A program made the position numbers and the translations under genes. Positions 18,683-27,424 of a DNA stretch of 64,000 bases are shown here, in pieces (within the stretch, counting starts at the first letter, position 1; each line of letters begins with the position of its first letter). The notes below the pieces were generated by a model, which saw only the letters and a list, made by a program, of their open reading frames with translations, did not search any database and had not been told where the DNA came from. This DNA comes from JAJYKC01 sp963823105 (GTDB lineage Bacteria; Acidobacteriota; Terriglobia; Bryobacterales; Bryobacteraceae): the NCBI GenBank assembly GCA_963823105.1, contig CAWGKC010000017.1:496001-560000 (forward strand), in the 5' to 3' direction.

Positions 18683-19921
18683 CTACGACGCCGCGGCGCC
18701 TTTCACTTTTTTGAATATTCGCTTGAGTTTTGCCATGGCCTGGTCCACTTGGCGCTCGGTGACGATGTAGGGAGGCAGGAAACGCAGGACGGTTTCGTGG
18801 GTGCAATTGATCAACATCCCGGCCTCGAGCGCATCGAGGACGATCTGCTTGCCGGGAATATCGAGTTCGACACCGATCATCAGCCCTTCGCCGCGCACTT
18901 CTTTGATGAAGTGGTGATGGTGCGCCAACTCCCGCAGGCGCATCCGGAAATAGGCGCCGGTGCTGCGGATCGAGGGCAGCAACTCGTCCAGAATGTCCAG
19001 GAACTCCAGCGCCACGCGGCAAGCCAGCGGCCCTCCGCCATAGGTGGATCCGTGCATTCCCGCCGAGATCGCCGCGGCGGCTTTTTCGTTAGCGACGATG
19101 ACCCCCAGCGGAATTCCGCAGGCGAGCGGTTTGGCGGCGACCATGATATCGGGCAGCACCGCGGGATCGGCGAGTTGATAGGCGAAATGCGTCCCCGGCC
19201 GACCCACGCCGCACTGAATTTCGTCGAACACCAGCAAAGCGTTGAAGCGGTCGGCCAACTCCCGCGCCTTGCGGGCATACTCGGCGGTCGTGGGGTGAAC
19301 GCCGCCTTCGCCCTGAATCCATTCCATGACGATGCCCGCGGTCCGTTCGCTCACCGCCTGCTCGAGGGCGGCCAGATCGTTGGGAGGCACGAATCGCGGC
19401 CCCGGAAGCAGCGGCTCGAAATCGGCCCGGTACTTCGGCTGGCCGGTGATCGAAAGGGCGCCGAGCGTGCGCCCGTGGAAGGAGTTATCGAGTGAGATAA
19501 TCTCCAACTTCGAAGCATCGACGCGCCGCCCATGCGCGCGGATCATCTTCAGAGCCCCTTCCATTCCTTCCGTCCCGGAATTGCAGAAGAACGTGCGCCG
19601 GAGACCGCTAACGGAGGCCAGCCGCTGAGCGAGCCGGCCTTGATATTCGTGGTAGTAAAGATTGGAGGTGTGAACCAGGCGGCTGGCCTGTTCCCGGATG
19701 ACTCGCGTAATACGGGGATGGGCGTAGCCGAGCGCATTTACGCCGATTCCGGAAATCAGGTCGAGGTAGCGCTTGCCGCCGGCGTCGAAAACATAGCAGC
19801 CACGCCCGCGTACGAGAACGACGGGCAGACGCGCGTAATTCTGCAGGAGATATTCCCGCTCCAATTCCCGAACTTCGTCGGCGAGCTTGTTTCCGGCCTC
19901 GGCGGCCGCGCTAATCGGCAT
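18683..19921 (-). CDS. Class III PLP aminotransferase (acetylornithine aminotransferase-like)
   Basis: The 412-residue enzyme has the class III layout: LDLISGIGVNALGYAHPR, the cofactor region NSGTEGMEGALKMIRA, the Asp motif LLVFDEIQCGVGRPG and the PLP-binding lysine in MVAAKPLACGIPLG. By motif it is nearest to ArgD, which converts N-acetylornithine to its semialdehyde. However, it is the last gene of an operon with a choline-monooxygenase-like Rieske oxygenase (3 bases away) and a Gfo/Idh dehydrogenase, not arginine genes. A catabolic omega-amino-acid substrate is therefore also possible. Confidence 0.85.
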   Translation of the reverse strand: MPISAAAEAGNKLADEVRELEREYLLQNYARLPVVLVRGRGCYVFDAGGKRYLDLISGIGVNALGYAHPRITRVIREQASRLVHTSNLYYHEYQGRLAQRLASVSGLRRTFFCNSGTEGMEGALKMIRAHGRRVDASKLEIISLDNSFHGRTLGALSITGQPKYRADFEPLLPGPRFVPPNDLAALEQAVSERTAGIVMEWIQGEGGVHPTTAEYARKARELADRFNALLVFDEIQCGVGRPGTHFAYQLADPAVLPDIMVAAKPLACGIPLGVIVANEKAAAAISAGMHGSTYGGGPLACRVALEFLDILDELLPSIRSTGAYFRMRLRELAHHHHFIKEVRGEGLMIGVELDIPGKQIVLDALEAGMLINCTHETVLRFLPPYIVTERQVDQAMAKLKRIFKKVKGAAAS

Positions 19922-19924
19922 ACT

Positions 19925-21043
19925 TCATGATAAGCGCGCGGCCGCGGACTTCAGATCCCGCGCCAGGAGGCGATGGAAAAGATGCTCGCCCGCCTCGCGC
20001 CGGGCGGACAGGCGTCCGGCGGCATAGGCCCTCGAACCGAGACCCCGTTGCACGGACTCGCAAATCCCCAAGTCCTCTTCTTGCACCGTATCGCTCACGG
20101 CGACACTCGCGGCGTTCCGCGCCTCGGCGGCGGGACCGGCGCCGGCGAAGTAGAAATCGAAGTCTACCCTGGTTCTGTCGATGCCCAACGGAACTACCAG
20201 ATTCGTATCCATCACTCCTTCGTAGACGTTGATCGTGAAGTTCGGATAAAGCCAAAAGTAATAAGCGCGGTCCCCGCCGCGCGCCGCCGACACCGCGGCG
20301 TCTTCGTCCGAAGCCACCATGGGGCTCGATTGCAGCGAGTAGTTTTCGCCGGTTTCGATGGTGTAATGCGCGTAGTCGAGGACGCTGTTCAAACCCTTGT
20401 GCAGGTGCGGAACGTGATAGCCGCCGTCCAGATAGTTGTCGACGAAGACCTTCCAGTTGCAATCGAGCGTGTAACTTTTCCGCGAGTATGGGGTTAGACG
20501 GTCCAGTTTCAGGGGCGCCACCAGCCCCTTCATCTGGCCGAGAAAATCTCCCAACGGTGGCGCATGCGCGTCGAGCGTGGCGAATACGAAACGTTCCCAT
20601 TCCTCGACGCGTACGGGAACGAGGCCGTTTTGCCCACGGTCGAAATTGCGGACCCCCTGAAATTCCGGGGCGCCTTTTAAGGTTCCGTCGAGCCCGTATT
20701 TCCAACCGTGATAGGGGCATTGAAACGACTGCGCGCGGCCGCAAGGCTCCGTCGCCACCGCGGCCGCATGATGGCGGCAAACGTTGAAGAAGCCGCGCAA
20801 AACGCCATCCGTCCCGCGCGCCGCCAGCAGCGGTTCGCCGGCGATCGCGGCGGTGAAGTATTGCCCCGGCGCCGCCACTTGATCCATGCGCCCGATGGCT
20901 TGCCAGGCGCGTCCGAAGACGGCCTCTCGTTCCAGACCCGCCACAGCCTCGTCCGTATACCAGGACGCGGGAATGGTGAAGGCGTCTTCCAGAGGGGCGC
21001 ATTCGTCGTATCGCGCGAGAATGGCGTCAAGGCTTGTATGCAT
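19925..21043 (-). CDS. Rieske non-heme iron oxygenase, choline monooxygenase-like
   Basis: This 372-residue oxygenase has the Rieske [2Fe-2S] ligands in NVCRHHAA and CPYHGWKYGLDG and a mononuclear iron site in DNYLDGGYHVPHLH (His-x4-His). The spacing and surrounding text (NFDRGQNGLVPVRVEEW, WKVFVDNYLDGGYHV) resemble choline monooxygenase and glycine-betaine or carnitine oxygenases more than benzoate dioxygenases. The end (ICESVQRGL to REAGEHLFHRLLARDL) is intact. A separate reductase is needed and none is adjacent. It lies between the Gfo/Idh gene (5 bases) and the aminotransferase gene. The reaction would be N-demethylation or hydroxylation of a quaternary amine or related substrate. Confidence 0.85.
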   Translation of the reverse strand: MHTSLDAILARYDECAPLEDAFTIPASWYTDEAVAGLEREAVFGRAWQAIGRMDQVAAPGQYFTAAIAGEPLLAARGTDGVLRGFFNVCRHHAAAVATEPCGRAQSFQCPYHGWKYGLDGTLKGAPEFQGVRNFDRGQNGLVPVRVEEWERFVFATLDAHAPPLGDFLGQMKGLVAPLKLDRLTPYSRKSYTLDCNWKVFVDNYLDGGYHVPHLHKGLNSVLDYAHYTIETGENYSLQSSPMVASDEDAAVSAARGGDRAYYFWLYPNFTINVYEGVMDTNLVVPLGIDRTRVDFDFYFAGAGPAAEARNAASVAVSDTVQEEDLGICESVQRGLGSRAYAAGRLSARREAGEHLFHRLLARDLKSAAARLS

Positions 21044-21048
21044 TCCAG

Positions 21049-22191
21049 CTAAACCGTCACCCAGCCGCGCGTTTGGGAGCTTTCCAACACTTTTTCGAGG
21101 AGCCGCATGCCCAGTTGTCCGTCGGCGAACGTTGGATACTCGACCGGCGCCGCGGGATCGGCCACGCGGGCGTAGAAACGCTTGAACACCTGCTTATGGG
21201 TGTCGTCGTAGCCTTCGCTGTGACCGCCGGGAAGATCGGCGTAAGCGGCCGCGCGCGGATCGAGGAGCGAAGGATCTTTGATAACGATTTGATTCGGGCT
21301 GTTGCGATGGCCGATCCAGAGTTCGTCCGGCCGCTCCTGATTCCAGGCCACGCCGCTCTTGGTTCCGTAGATCTCCAGAGCGAATTTATTCTTGCAGCCC
21401 GCCGACATCTGGCTGACGGTAAACGCGCCCCGCGCACGGTCTCCCAGATGAACCAGCACCGCTCCGAAGTCGTCGGTATCCACCGGCACTTCCTGGTAGT
21501 CGCTTGGGTTGAGCGTTTTACCGGAGAACGTCTCAACGGAACCCTTTGGCCGCTTGCGTGTTCGCTGGAAGGTTTGAAGGTCGGCGCACAGCGCGCTAAT
21601 CTTCAAGCCGGTAACGTGCTGAATGGTGTCCATCCAGTGGGAACCGATGTCGCCCATCGCCCGTAGCGCGCCGTTGTCGTGGGCGTTCACCCGCCAATTC
21701 CAGTCGGTGTCGTATAGCAGCCAGTCCTGGGAGTACGTCCCTTGAACGATCAGAATATCGCCCAGGTCGCCGTTCTCGCGCATACGGCGCATCTGTTGCA
21801 CCAACGGATAGCAGCGCAGATTATGCTCTACGCAATTGGCGAGGTTTTTGTTGGCGGCGATCTCGACGAGCTCCCGCGCTTGCGTCTCGGTCACGGTCAG
21901 GGGCTTTTCGCACAACACGTTCTTGCCCGCCTCCAACGCCGCCTTTGAAATGGGAAAGTGCAACGCGTTCGGCGTGAGAACATGGACGGCATCGAGCGTT
22001 TTGTCCGCCAGCAGGGTTTTAAAGTCGTCCGTCGCGGCGGGGATGCCGAACGCGTCGGCGAAGGCCCGCGCTTGAGCGTGGTCGGAGGCCGCGACGCCCA
22101 CGATGTCTACGTTCCCCAGGCGGCGAATGCCATCCGCGTGGACCTTCCCCATGAAACCGGTGCCGATCAGGGCCGTTCGTAATCTGCGCAT
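21049..22191 (-). CDS. Gfo/Idh/MocA family oxidoreductase
   Basis: A 380-residue NAD(P)-dependent dehydrogenase with the Rossmann start TALIGTGFMGKVHADGIRR, the EKPLTVT motif and the NAHDNGALRAMGDIGSHWMD substrate region typical of sugar or inositol dehydrogenases. I chose ATG 22191; longer in-frame starts up to 22452 add residues without similarity and would overlap the small membrane protein gene on the other strand. It heads the operon with the Rieske oxygenase and aminotransferase. The substrate is unknown. Confidence 0.88.
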   Translation of the reverse strand: MRRLRTALIGTGFMGKVHADGIRRLGNVDIVGVAASDHAQARAFADAFGIPAATDDFKTLLADKTLDAVHVLTPNALHFPISKAALEAGKNVLCEKPLTVTETQARELVEIAANKNLANCVEHNLRCYPLVQQMRRMRENGDLGDILIVQGTYSQDWLLYDTDWNWRVNAHDNGALRAMGDIGSHWMDTIQHVTGLKISALCADLQTFQRTRKRPKGSVETFSGKTLNPSDYQEVPVDTDDFGAVLVHLGDRARGAFTVSQMSAGCKNKFALEIYGTKSGVAWNQERPDELWIGHRNSPNQIVIKDPSLLDPRAAAYADLPGGHSEGYDDTHKQVFKRFYARVADPAAPVEYPTFADGQLGMRLLEKVLESSQTRGWVTV

Positions 22192-22257
22192 TGTTCCGTT
22201 CCAAAACCTTTCTTCGCTTGGTTGAATTAGGATGCTGGTAAACTGAATTCTACCGGA

Positions 22258-22599
22258 ATGGTTGTTCGAATACGACTCGCGCGGGAAGGAGGAAACCGCC
22301 ACGAGCCTTTGCAAGGCCAGGCGGCTTTCGCCGTGCTCGCAGCGCTCCTGCAACCGGCGGCGGTGATGGCGGGCGTTTTGGCCTTTTGGCGTTTCGGCGC
22401 GGATTTGCAATGGACCAGCGAATTCGCGATCTCTAGCGGCCTTCTCTCCCATTGGCAGGTCTGGCTCGCCCTCTTCGCCGGGCTGGAATTTCTGGCCGTC
22501 GCGCTCAACCGCACGAAACGGAAGCGGACGTCGATGGATGTGGAAGCCTCCGCTTCCGACGCCTCCGTGCCTTCTCCCCTCGCTAAATCCGGCCTATAG
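22258..22599 (+). CDS. Small membrane protein, paralog of the next gene
   Basis: A 113-residue protein of unknown function with two hydrophobic segments. The block FWRFGADLQWTSEFA to SHWQVWLALF matches the protein at 22695-23042, including the identical SHWQVWLAL, so the two are tandem paralogs. An alternative TTG start at 22309 is preceded by GGAAGGAGG but with a long spacer. The tail after residue 85 is basic and then polar. It is divergent from the Gfo/Idh operon with a 66-base gap. Confidence 0.65.
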   Translation: MVVRIRLAREGGNRHEPLQGQAAFAVLAALLQPAAVMAGVLAFWRFGADLQWTSEFAISSGLLSHWQVWLALFAGLEFLAVALNRTKRKRTSMDVEASASDASVPSPLAKSGL

Positions 22600-22607
22600 C
22601 CCACCTT

Positions 22608-22632
22608 AGTACGAAGCGGCAGTACGATGCGG
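22608..22632. repeat. Two near-identical 12-13-base units in tandem
   Basis: AGTACGAAGCGGC at 22608-22620 is followed directly by AGTACGATGCGG, differing at one base. It lies in the 95-base gap between the two paralogous membrane protein genes. It could be a protein-binding direct repeat or a remnant of the gene duplication. Confidence 0.4.
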
Positions 22633-22694
22633 TTCGACGAGCTGCAACGTTTGGCGAGGAGATTGCATCTATTTCCTTGAGAGAGGTCAGCAAC

Positions 22695-23042
22695 ATGTCC
22701 GTTTCGAGAATCGCCGAGAACATTCAGCCGCTTTGGAATTGGGCGGGAACCGCGAGCTCGATTCGCCTTCCGAAGGCGAACCCGAGCGTCCGGCGCTACC
22801 TGATAACCAGCGCCGACGTAGTCTCGTTTGTCCTCGATCCCGCCGCTCTCGCCGCCTTTTCTCTGGGGCTGTGGCGGCTAGGCGCCGATCTGAACTGGAC
22901 CGGCAGCTTCTTCATCGGCAACGGACTTTTTTCGCATTGGCAAGTTTGGCTGGCCCTCGCCGTGAGCGCTAAACTCATTCGTTTCAGCTTGCGGCGCACG
23001 TTGGACCGGCGCGTACCCGCGAGGATTCAGATTCGTCCCTAA
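22695..23042 (+). CDS. Small membrane protein, paralog of the preceding gene
   Basis: From ATG 22695, with GAGAGG eight bases upstream, the protein has 115 residues. Two hydrophobic segments flank the block LWRLGADLNWTGSFFIGNGLFSHWQVWLAL, which is shared with the gene at 22258. The N-terminus is soluble and the C-terminus basic, suggesting a positive-inside orientation. No known family can be assigned. Head-to-tail arrangement points to local duplication. Confidence 0.7.
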   Translation: MSVSRIAENIQPLWNWAGTASSIRLPKANPSVRRYLITSADVVSFVLDPAALAAFSLGLWRLGADLNWTGSFFIGNGLFSHWQVWLALAVSAKLIRFSLRRTLDRRVPARIQIRP

Positions 23043-23083
23043 TCCGTTCTGTTATCCTAATGTCCAGGGGCGATTTTTAGTCC

Positions 23084-23836
23084 ATGGCGTATCGCGGTCG
23101 AACACGGACCCTTCGCGTTCTCTCGGCGAGCTATTTTCCACCGGGCGTAAAGTGGCTGCTGCTGGCGAACGTGGCCGTCTTCGTGGCGACGTTCCTCGGA
23201 CAGCGACTGGCCGTAATACAAGAGCTGTCGCGACTCCTCGCGCTGACGCCGCGCGCGGTGGTCGATTATTTCGCGGTGTGGCAATTAGCCACATACATGT
23301 TCCTTCATGGCGGATTCAGCCACATCATTTGGAATATGCTCGCGCTGTGGATGTTTGGGGCCGACATCGAGCGAGGCTGGGGAACACGGCGGTTTCTAAA
23401 GTACTATTTCGCGTGCGGAATCGGAGCGGGGGTGTGCGTGGTGATCGCCAACTACGCAGCCGGAACGCCGGACACCTCGACCATCGGTTCTTCCGGGGCG
23501 ATCTTCGGAATCCTGCTCGCCTTCGCCATGCTCTTCCCCACCCGCACCATTCTGTGGGGTTTTCTCATTCCTATTCAGGCGAAGTATTTCGTAATGATCG
23601 TCGGCGCGATCGCGTTCCTCATGTCCATGAGCGGGGGCAATTCGGGAGTGAGTGAGTTCGCCCATCTCGGCGGGCTGCTCACCGGTTATTTGTATCTAAA
23701 AGCCGGCCGCTTGCGTCTGAACCCGATAGGGTCGTTGCAAAACGGTTATGCCGATTGGAAACGAAGGCGCTTGCGGCGCAAATTCCACGTCTATATGAAA
23801 AAGAACCAGCCCGGACGCAATCGCCCCTTAGAGTGA
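23084..23836 (+). CDS. Rhomboid family intramembrane serine protease
   Basis: The 250-residue protein has six hydrophobic helices and the rhomboid hallmarks: FLHGGFSHIIWNMLALWMFG (loop 1 and TM2 with His and Asn), GSSGAIFGILLAF holding the catalytic Ser, and EFAHLGGLLTGYLY holding the catalytic His. It cleaves substrates inside the membrane. The C-terminus is a basic cytoplasmic tail. It is one base upstream of the VWFA protein gene, so the two are likely co-transcribed. Confidence 0.93.
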   Translation: MAYRGRTRTLRVLSASYFPPGVKWLLLANVAVFVATFLGQRLAVIQELSRLLALTPRAVVDYFAVWQLATYMFLHGGFSHIIWNMLALWMFGADIERGWGTRRFLKYYFACGIGAGVCVVIANYAAGTPDTSTIGSSGAIFGILLAFAMLFPTRTILWGFLIPIQAKYFVMIVGAIAFLMSMSGGNSGVSEFAHLGGLLTGYLYLKAGRLRLNPIGSLQNGYADWKRRRLRRKFHVYMKKNQPGRNRPLE

Positions 23837-23837
23837 T

Positions 23838-24971
23838 ATGAGCATTGCAAGAAGAGTTTTCCTTAGCGGCGTCGTTCTCGCATTCTGTTCCGCTTCGGCG
23901 GCTCTGGCGCAGGACGAGCCGGCTCCCCAATCCTCGGAAACGGTAGCGAAGCCGAAAAAGAAAGACGCCTCCGCCCCGGACGATACCCAGCAGCAGCCGA
24001 TTCCGTCGAAATTTACTCACAAGGAAGGCCAGCCGCAATCGGAGGCGACCTTTAAGAGCGAAGCCACGACGGTCACCGTCGACGTCGCGGTGCTGGACAA
24101 TAAAGGGCATTTCATCCCCGGGATTCCTCAGGGCAATTTCCGCGTCCTTGAAGACGGCGTCCCGCAGCAGATCTCGAGTTTCGGCTTGACGGACGCTCCG
24201 ATGACCGTCTGCCTGCTGATCGAGTTCAGCAACCTGTTCCAGCAGTTCTGGTCGGAGGGCTGGTATCAAACGCTGGTGGCCGCGTTCGGTTTCGTGCAGA
24301 CGCTGAAACCCGAGGATTACGTGGCCGTGATCGCCTACGACTTGAAACCGGAAATCCTCTCGGATTTTTCGACCAACCGGGAGAAGACGCAGGAGGCGCT
24401 GAACCGCCTTCAGATCGCAGGTTTCTCCGAGTCCAACCTCTTCGACGCGCTGGCCGATACCGAGACGCGCATGGAGAACATCGAAGGACGCAAGGCGATC
24501 GTGCTGATTGCATCGGGCATCGATACGTTCAGTAAACTCACGTTCGACAAAGCGCGCAAGGCCATCCAGTCGGCGGGAGTGCCGGTATATGCGATCGGCC
24601 TTTTGCAGGCGATGCGGGAATACCTCGACGCGCAGAATATGCTCGGATCGATCGCCCGCCTCGATTTCCTGCAAGCCGATAATGAGATGACGACGTTCGC
24701 CCGCGAGACGGGCGGCCAGGCCTTTTTCCCGATGTTCTATGGCGAATTCCCCAACATCTTCAACTCCATCAACCAAGCGCTGCGCCATCAGTATACGCTC
24801 GGATACCATCCGACGAATCAGGCCCGGGACGGCGGCTACCGCAAGCTGAAAGTGGAACTGGTGAATCCGGCCACCGGGGAACCGCTGCGCGTCGTAGATC
24901 AAAAAAATCATCCCATCAAATATCAGGTGATCGCCAAGGCCGGATACAAGGCCCCACGCGAGGTGGAATAG
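23838..24971 (+). CDS. VWFA-related acidobacterial domain secreted protein
   Basis: A 377-residue secreted protein with a signal peptide (ending near AALAQD), a Gln/Lys/Pro-rich linker, and a von Willebrand A-type domain opening with VTVDVAVLDNKGHFIPGIPQGNFRVLEDGVPQ. This matches the lineage-specific acidobacterial VWFA-related family, which is highly expanded in Solibacter-like genomes. The canonical DxSxS metal site is altered (LIEFSNL in its place). The tail ends with HQYTLGYHPTNQARDGGYRKL, typical of the family. Function is unknown, probably protein interaction at the envelope. Confidence 0.9.
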   Translation: MSIARRVFLSGVVLAFCSASAALAQDEPAPQSSETVAKPKKKDASAPDDTQQQPIPSKFTHKEGQPQSEATFKSEATTVTVDVAVLDNKGHFIPGIPQGNFRVLEDGVPQQISSFGLTDAPMTVCLLIEFSNLFQQFWSEGWYQTLVAAFGFVQTLKPEDYVAVIAYDLKPEILSDFSTNREKTQEALNRLQIAGFSESNLFDALADTETRMENIEGRKAIVLIASGIDTFSKLTFDKARKAIQSAGVPVYAIGLLQAMREYLDAQNMLGSIARLDFLQADNEMTTFARETGGQAFFPMFYGEFPNIFNSINQALRHQYTLGYHPTNQARDGGYRKLKVELVNPATGEPLRVVDQKNHPIKYQVIAKAGYKAPREVE

Positions 24972-25065
24972 CGCCACCCGAGCGCGCCGCTCCCGCTTCG
25001 CGACCATAAGAACGGCGGCGAGTCAAGCACTCTATTTCGCGAGTTCCCAAGCGCATAGGGATCGA

Positions 25066-25094
25066 TTGACACCGTGGTTACGATTGGGTTACCG
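25066..25094 (+). promoter_or_regulatory. Candidate sigma-70-type promoter with direct repeats
   Basis: TTGACA at 25066-25071 is a consensus -35 box; 17 bases on lies only a weak -10 (TTACCG). Two GGTTAC copies at 25076 and 25087 are spaced by 11 bases, overlapping the promoter. The response regulator starts at 25112. The rest of the 140-base gap after the VWFA gene shows nothing further. Confidence 0.35.
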
Positions 25095-25111
25095 TCGTCG
25101 GTGATTTGCTC

Positions 25112-25561
25112 ATGAAAGAATCCCTGCCGCCGAAAACAGCGCGAATTTTGATGGTGGACGACAACGGACTCGGACTGGTGGCCCGCAAGAGCGTGTTGGA
25201 AGAGCTTGGGCACCGGATTACGATCGCATCCACGCCGATGGATGCACTGGACGAATTCGCCAATCATCGATTCGATATCGTGATTACCGATTTTAAGATG
25301 CCTTCCATGAATGGCGTGGAGTTGCTCGGGAAGTTCAGGAAAATCCGGCCGGGCGTTCCATCCATCCTCCTATCCGGTTTTACCGACGCCCTCGGTCTCG
25401 ACGAAGCGACGACCGGCGCCGATCTGGTCATTCAAAAGAGCGCGCATGAAGTTTCGCAGTTGATCCGCGGCGTAAACCGCCTTTTGAAATCGCCGCCCAA
25501 GAAGCCCGCGCAGCCCGACCGCCCTCCTTTAAAGGCGCGGAAAAAGGCGAGCGGAGAATAG
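25112..25561 (+). CDS. Single-domain response regulator (CheY-like)
   Basis: The 149-residue protein carries a receiver domain: acidic pocket MVDDNG, phospho-acceptor Asp in DIVITDFKMPSMNGVE, Ser/Thr in ILLSGFT and the Lys in VIQKSA. The remaining 30 residues are Lys/Pro-rich and form no output domain. No sensor kinase is adjacent; a hybrid kinase lies 6 kb downstream. I prefer ATG 25112 to the TTG at 25106. It probably works through protein contacts. Confidence 0.88.
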   Translation: MKESLPPKTARILMVDDNGLGLVARKSVLEELGHRITIASTPMDALDEFANHRFDIVITDFKMPSMNGVELLGKFRKIRPGVPSILLSGFTDALGLDEATTGADLVIQKSAHEVSQLIRGVNRLLKSPPKKPAQPDRPPLKARKKASGE

Positions 25562-25609
25562 ACGGCGCTCCCGCGAGGCTTTCGCCCTGGGCGGTTATAG
25601 TAGTAGCTT

Positions 25610-27424
25610 ATGCCGTGTTTTCCGCGCGTGGCCGCGGCGCTCCTGTTCTTTAGCTTAGCCGCGGCGCCGGCGAAAACGACGGGCCGCAAGACGCGAAGCG
25701 GATCGAACATTCCTCCCGGACGAAACGCCGCCGTGCAACGCTGGATGCGCGGCTTGTCGCTGCACGACAAAGTCGCTCAACTCGTCGTCATGCCCTGCTA
25801 CGGGGAGGCGATCAACGTCCGCTCGAAGACTTTCCGCGAGTACCGGCGCCTGGTCCGCGACGTTCACATCGGCGGGCTGATCGTGCTGGGCCACTCCGTT
25901 CACGGCTCGATCGAAAACGCCGAACCGTACGCCATGGCGGTGTTTCTGAATCGCATGCAGAGACTGGCGAAGGTTCCTCTGCTGACCGGGGCCGACCTGG
26001 AGCACGGCGCGGCGATGCGCGTTCAGGGAGCCACTCCCTGGCCGCAGAACATGGCGTTCGCCGCGGCCAACGACATCGCCGCGGCGCGCTACGAGGGCGC
26101 CGCGACCGCTCGCGAAGCCCGCGCCCTTGGACTGAACTGGATCTTCGCCCCCGTCGCCGACGTCAACAGCAATCCGGATAATCCCATCATCAATATCCGC
26201 TCCTATGGCGAAGATCCAACCGTCGTCGGCCAGTTTGTCAGAGCGTATATCCAGGGAGCGCATTCGGATCCGAAGAACGCCGTTCTCGTAACCGCGAAAC
26301 ACTTTCCCGGCCATGGCAACACGTCGGAGGACAGCCATATGGGTCTAGCTCGCAACGACGAAACGCGCGAACAACTGGAACGCATCGATCTCCCTCCGTT
26401 TCGCGAAGCGGTGAGCGCGGGTGTGGACGCGGTGATGACGGCGCACATGGCCGTGCCGGCGATCGAACCGCAGCCGATTCCTTCCACCGTTTCCCAGGCT
26501 GTCCTCACGGGCCTGCTCAAGGACGAACTGAAATTCACCGGCCTCGTCGTCACCGACGCGATGGACATGCAGGGGTTGACACGGTTGTACCATCCCGCCG
26601 AGGCGGCGGCTCGCGCGATTGAGGCCGGCGCCGATGTTCTGCTGATGCCCAAGAGCGCGGATGAGGCCATCCGCGGCGTGATGAGAGCCGTGCAGGAGGG
26701 GAAGATCACCCGCAAGCGCCTAGACGAGAGCGTCGCTAAAGTGCTCGCGGCCAAAGTCCGGCTCGGTTTAAACCGCAAGAGCCAAGCGAACCTGGACGGC
26801 ATCGGCGAAGTCTTCAACGCGCCCGAGGACGACGAGCGCGCGCAGCAAGTAGCGGACGAAGCGGTGACGCTGGTGAAGAATGCGAACTCGCCGGTGCCGC
26901 TGAAAGCGTCCGCCGGCGTTTGTTTGACGGTACTCGCCGAAAGCCGGCGCTCTCACCAGGGCCAACATCTCGCCGACGAGTTTAAGACCCGCGCGCCGCA
27001 GATGAAGATCCAGATTCTCGACCCCGCTCTGAGCGCGGCCGACCTGGACCAAGCCGCCGCGCAGACCGCCGGGTGCGCGGTCAACGTGGTCGCCGCCTAC
27101 GTCACCGTCGCCGAATACCGCGGCAACACCGCACTGGCGGGCGATTACCCGGCGCTGGTGAACAAACTGATAACCGGCGCGGCGCCAGTGGTGCTGGTGG
27201 CTCTCGGCAACCCGTACATCGCGCGAGCCTTCCCCGGCGTCGCCGCTTATCTCACCACATACAGCACCGTCGCAACATCGGAAACTGCCGCCGCCAAGGC
27301 GCTTTTCGGTGAGATCGCCATAGGAGGAAAGCTGCCCGTGACAATTCCCGGTTTCGCCAAATACGGCGACGGCATCGCCCTCGCCTCCGCAAGCGAAGCA
27401 ACGAAAGGAGTGGAGACGCAATGA
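25610..27424 (+). CDS. Secreted glycoside hydrolase family 3, beta-N-acetylhexosaminidase-like
   Basis: The 604-residue enzyme has an N-terminal signal peptide and the GH3 TIM barrel with KHFPGHGNTSEDSHMGL, the NagZ-type motif whose His/Asp replace the usual acid/base, and the nucleophile Asp in LVVTDAMDMQGL. A C-terminal alpha/beta domain (residues about 400-600) follows, so it is longer than cytosolic NagZ. Removal of beta-linked GlcNAc from cell-wall or chitin fragments outside the cytoplasm is likely. The stop overlaps the next gene by four bases. Confidence 0.9.
   Translation: MPCFPRVAAALLFFSLAAAPAKTTGRKTRSGSNIPPGRNAAVQRWMRGLSLHDKVAQLVVMPCYGEAINVRSKTFREYRRLVRDVHIGGLIVLGHSVHGSIENAEPYAMAVFLNRMQRLAKVPLLTGADLEHGAAMRVQGATPWPQNMAFAAANDIAAARYEGAATAREARALGLNWIFAPVADVNSNPDNPIINIRSYGEDPTVVGQFVRAYIQGAHSDPKNAVLVTAKHFPGHGNTSEDSHMGLARNDETREQLERIDLPPFREAVSAGVDAVMTAHMAVPAIEPQPIPSTVSQAVLTGLLKDELKFTGLVVTDAMDMQGLTRLYHPAEAAARAIEAGADVLLMPKSADEAIRGVMRAVQEGKITRKRLDESVAKVLAAKVRLGLNRKSQANLDGIGEVFNAPEDDERAQQVADEAVTLVKNANSPVPLKASAGVCLTVLAESRRSHQGQHLADEFKTRAPQMKIQILDPALSAADLDQAAAQTAGCAVNVVAAYVTVAEYRGNTALAGDYPALVNKLITGAAPVVLVALGNPYIARAFPGVAAYLTTYSTVATSETAAAKALFGEIAIGGKLPVTIPGFAKYGDGIALASASEATKGVETQ

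Noticed and set aside
23679..25007. Minus-strand open frame (442 codons) opposite the VWFA gene
   Set aside because: No recognisable motif and fully covered by two well-supported + strand genes.
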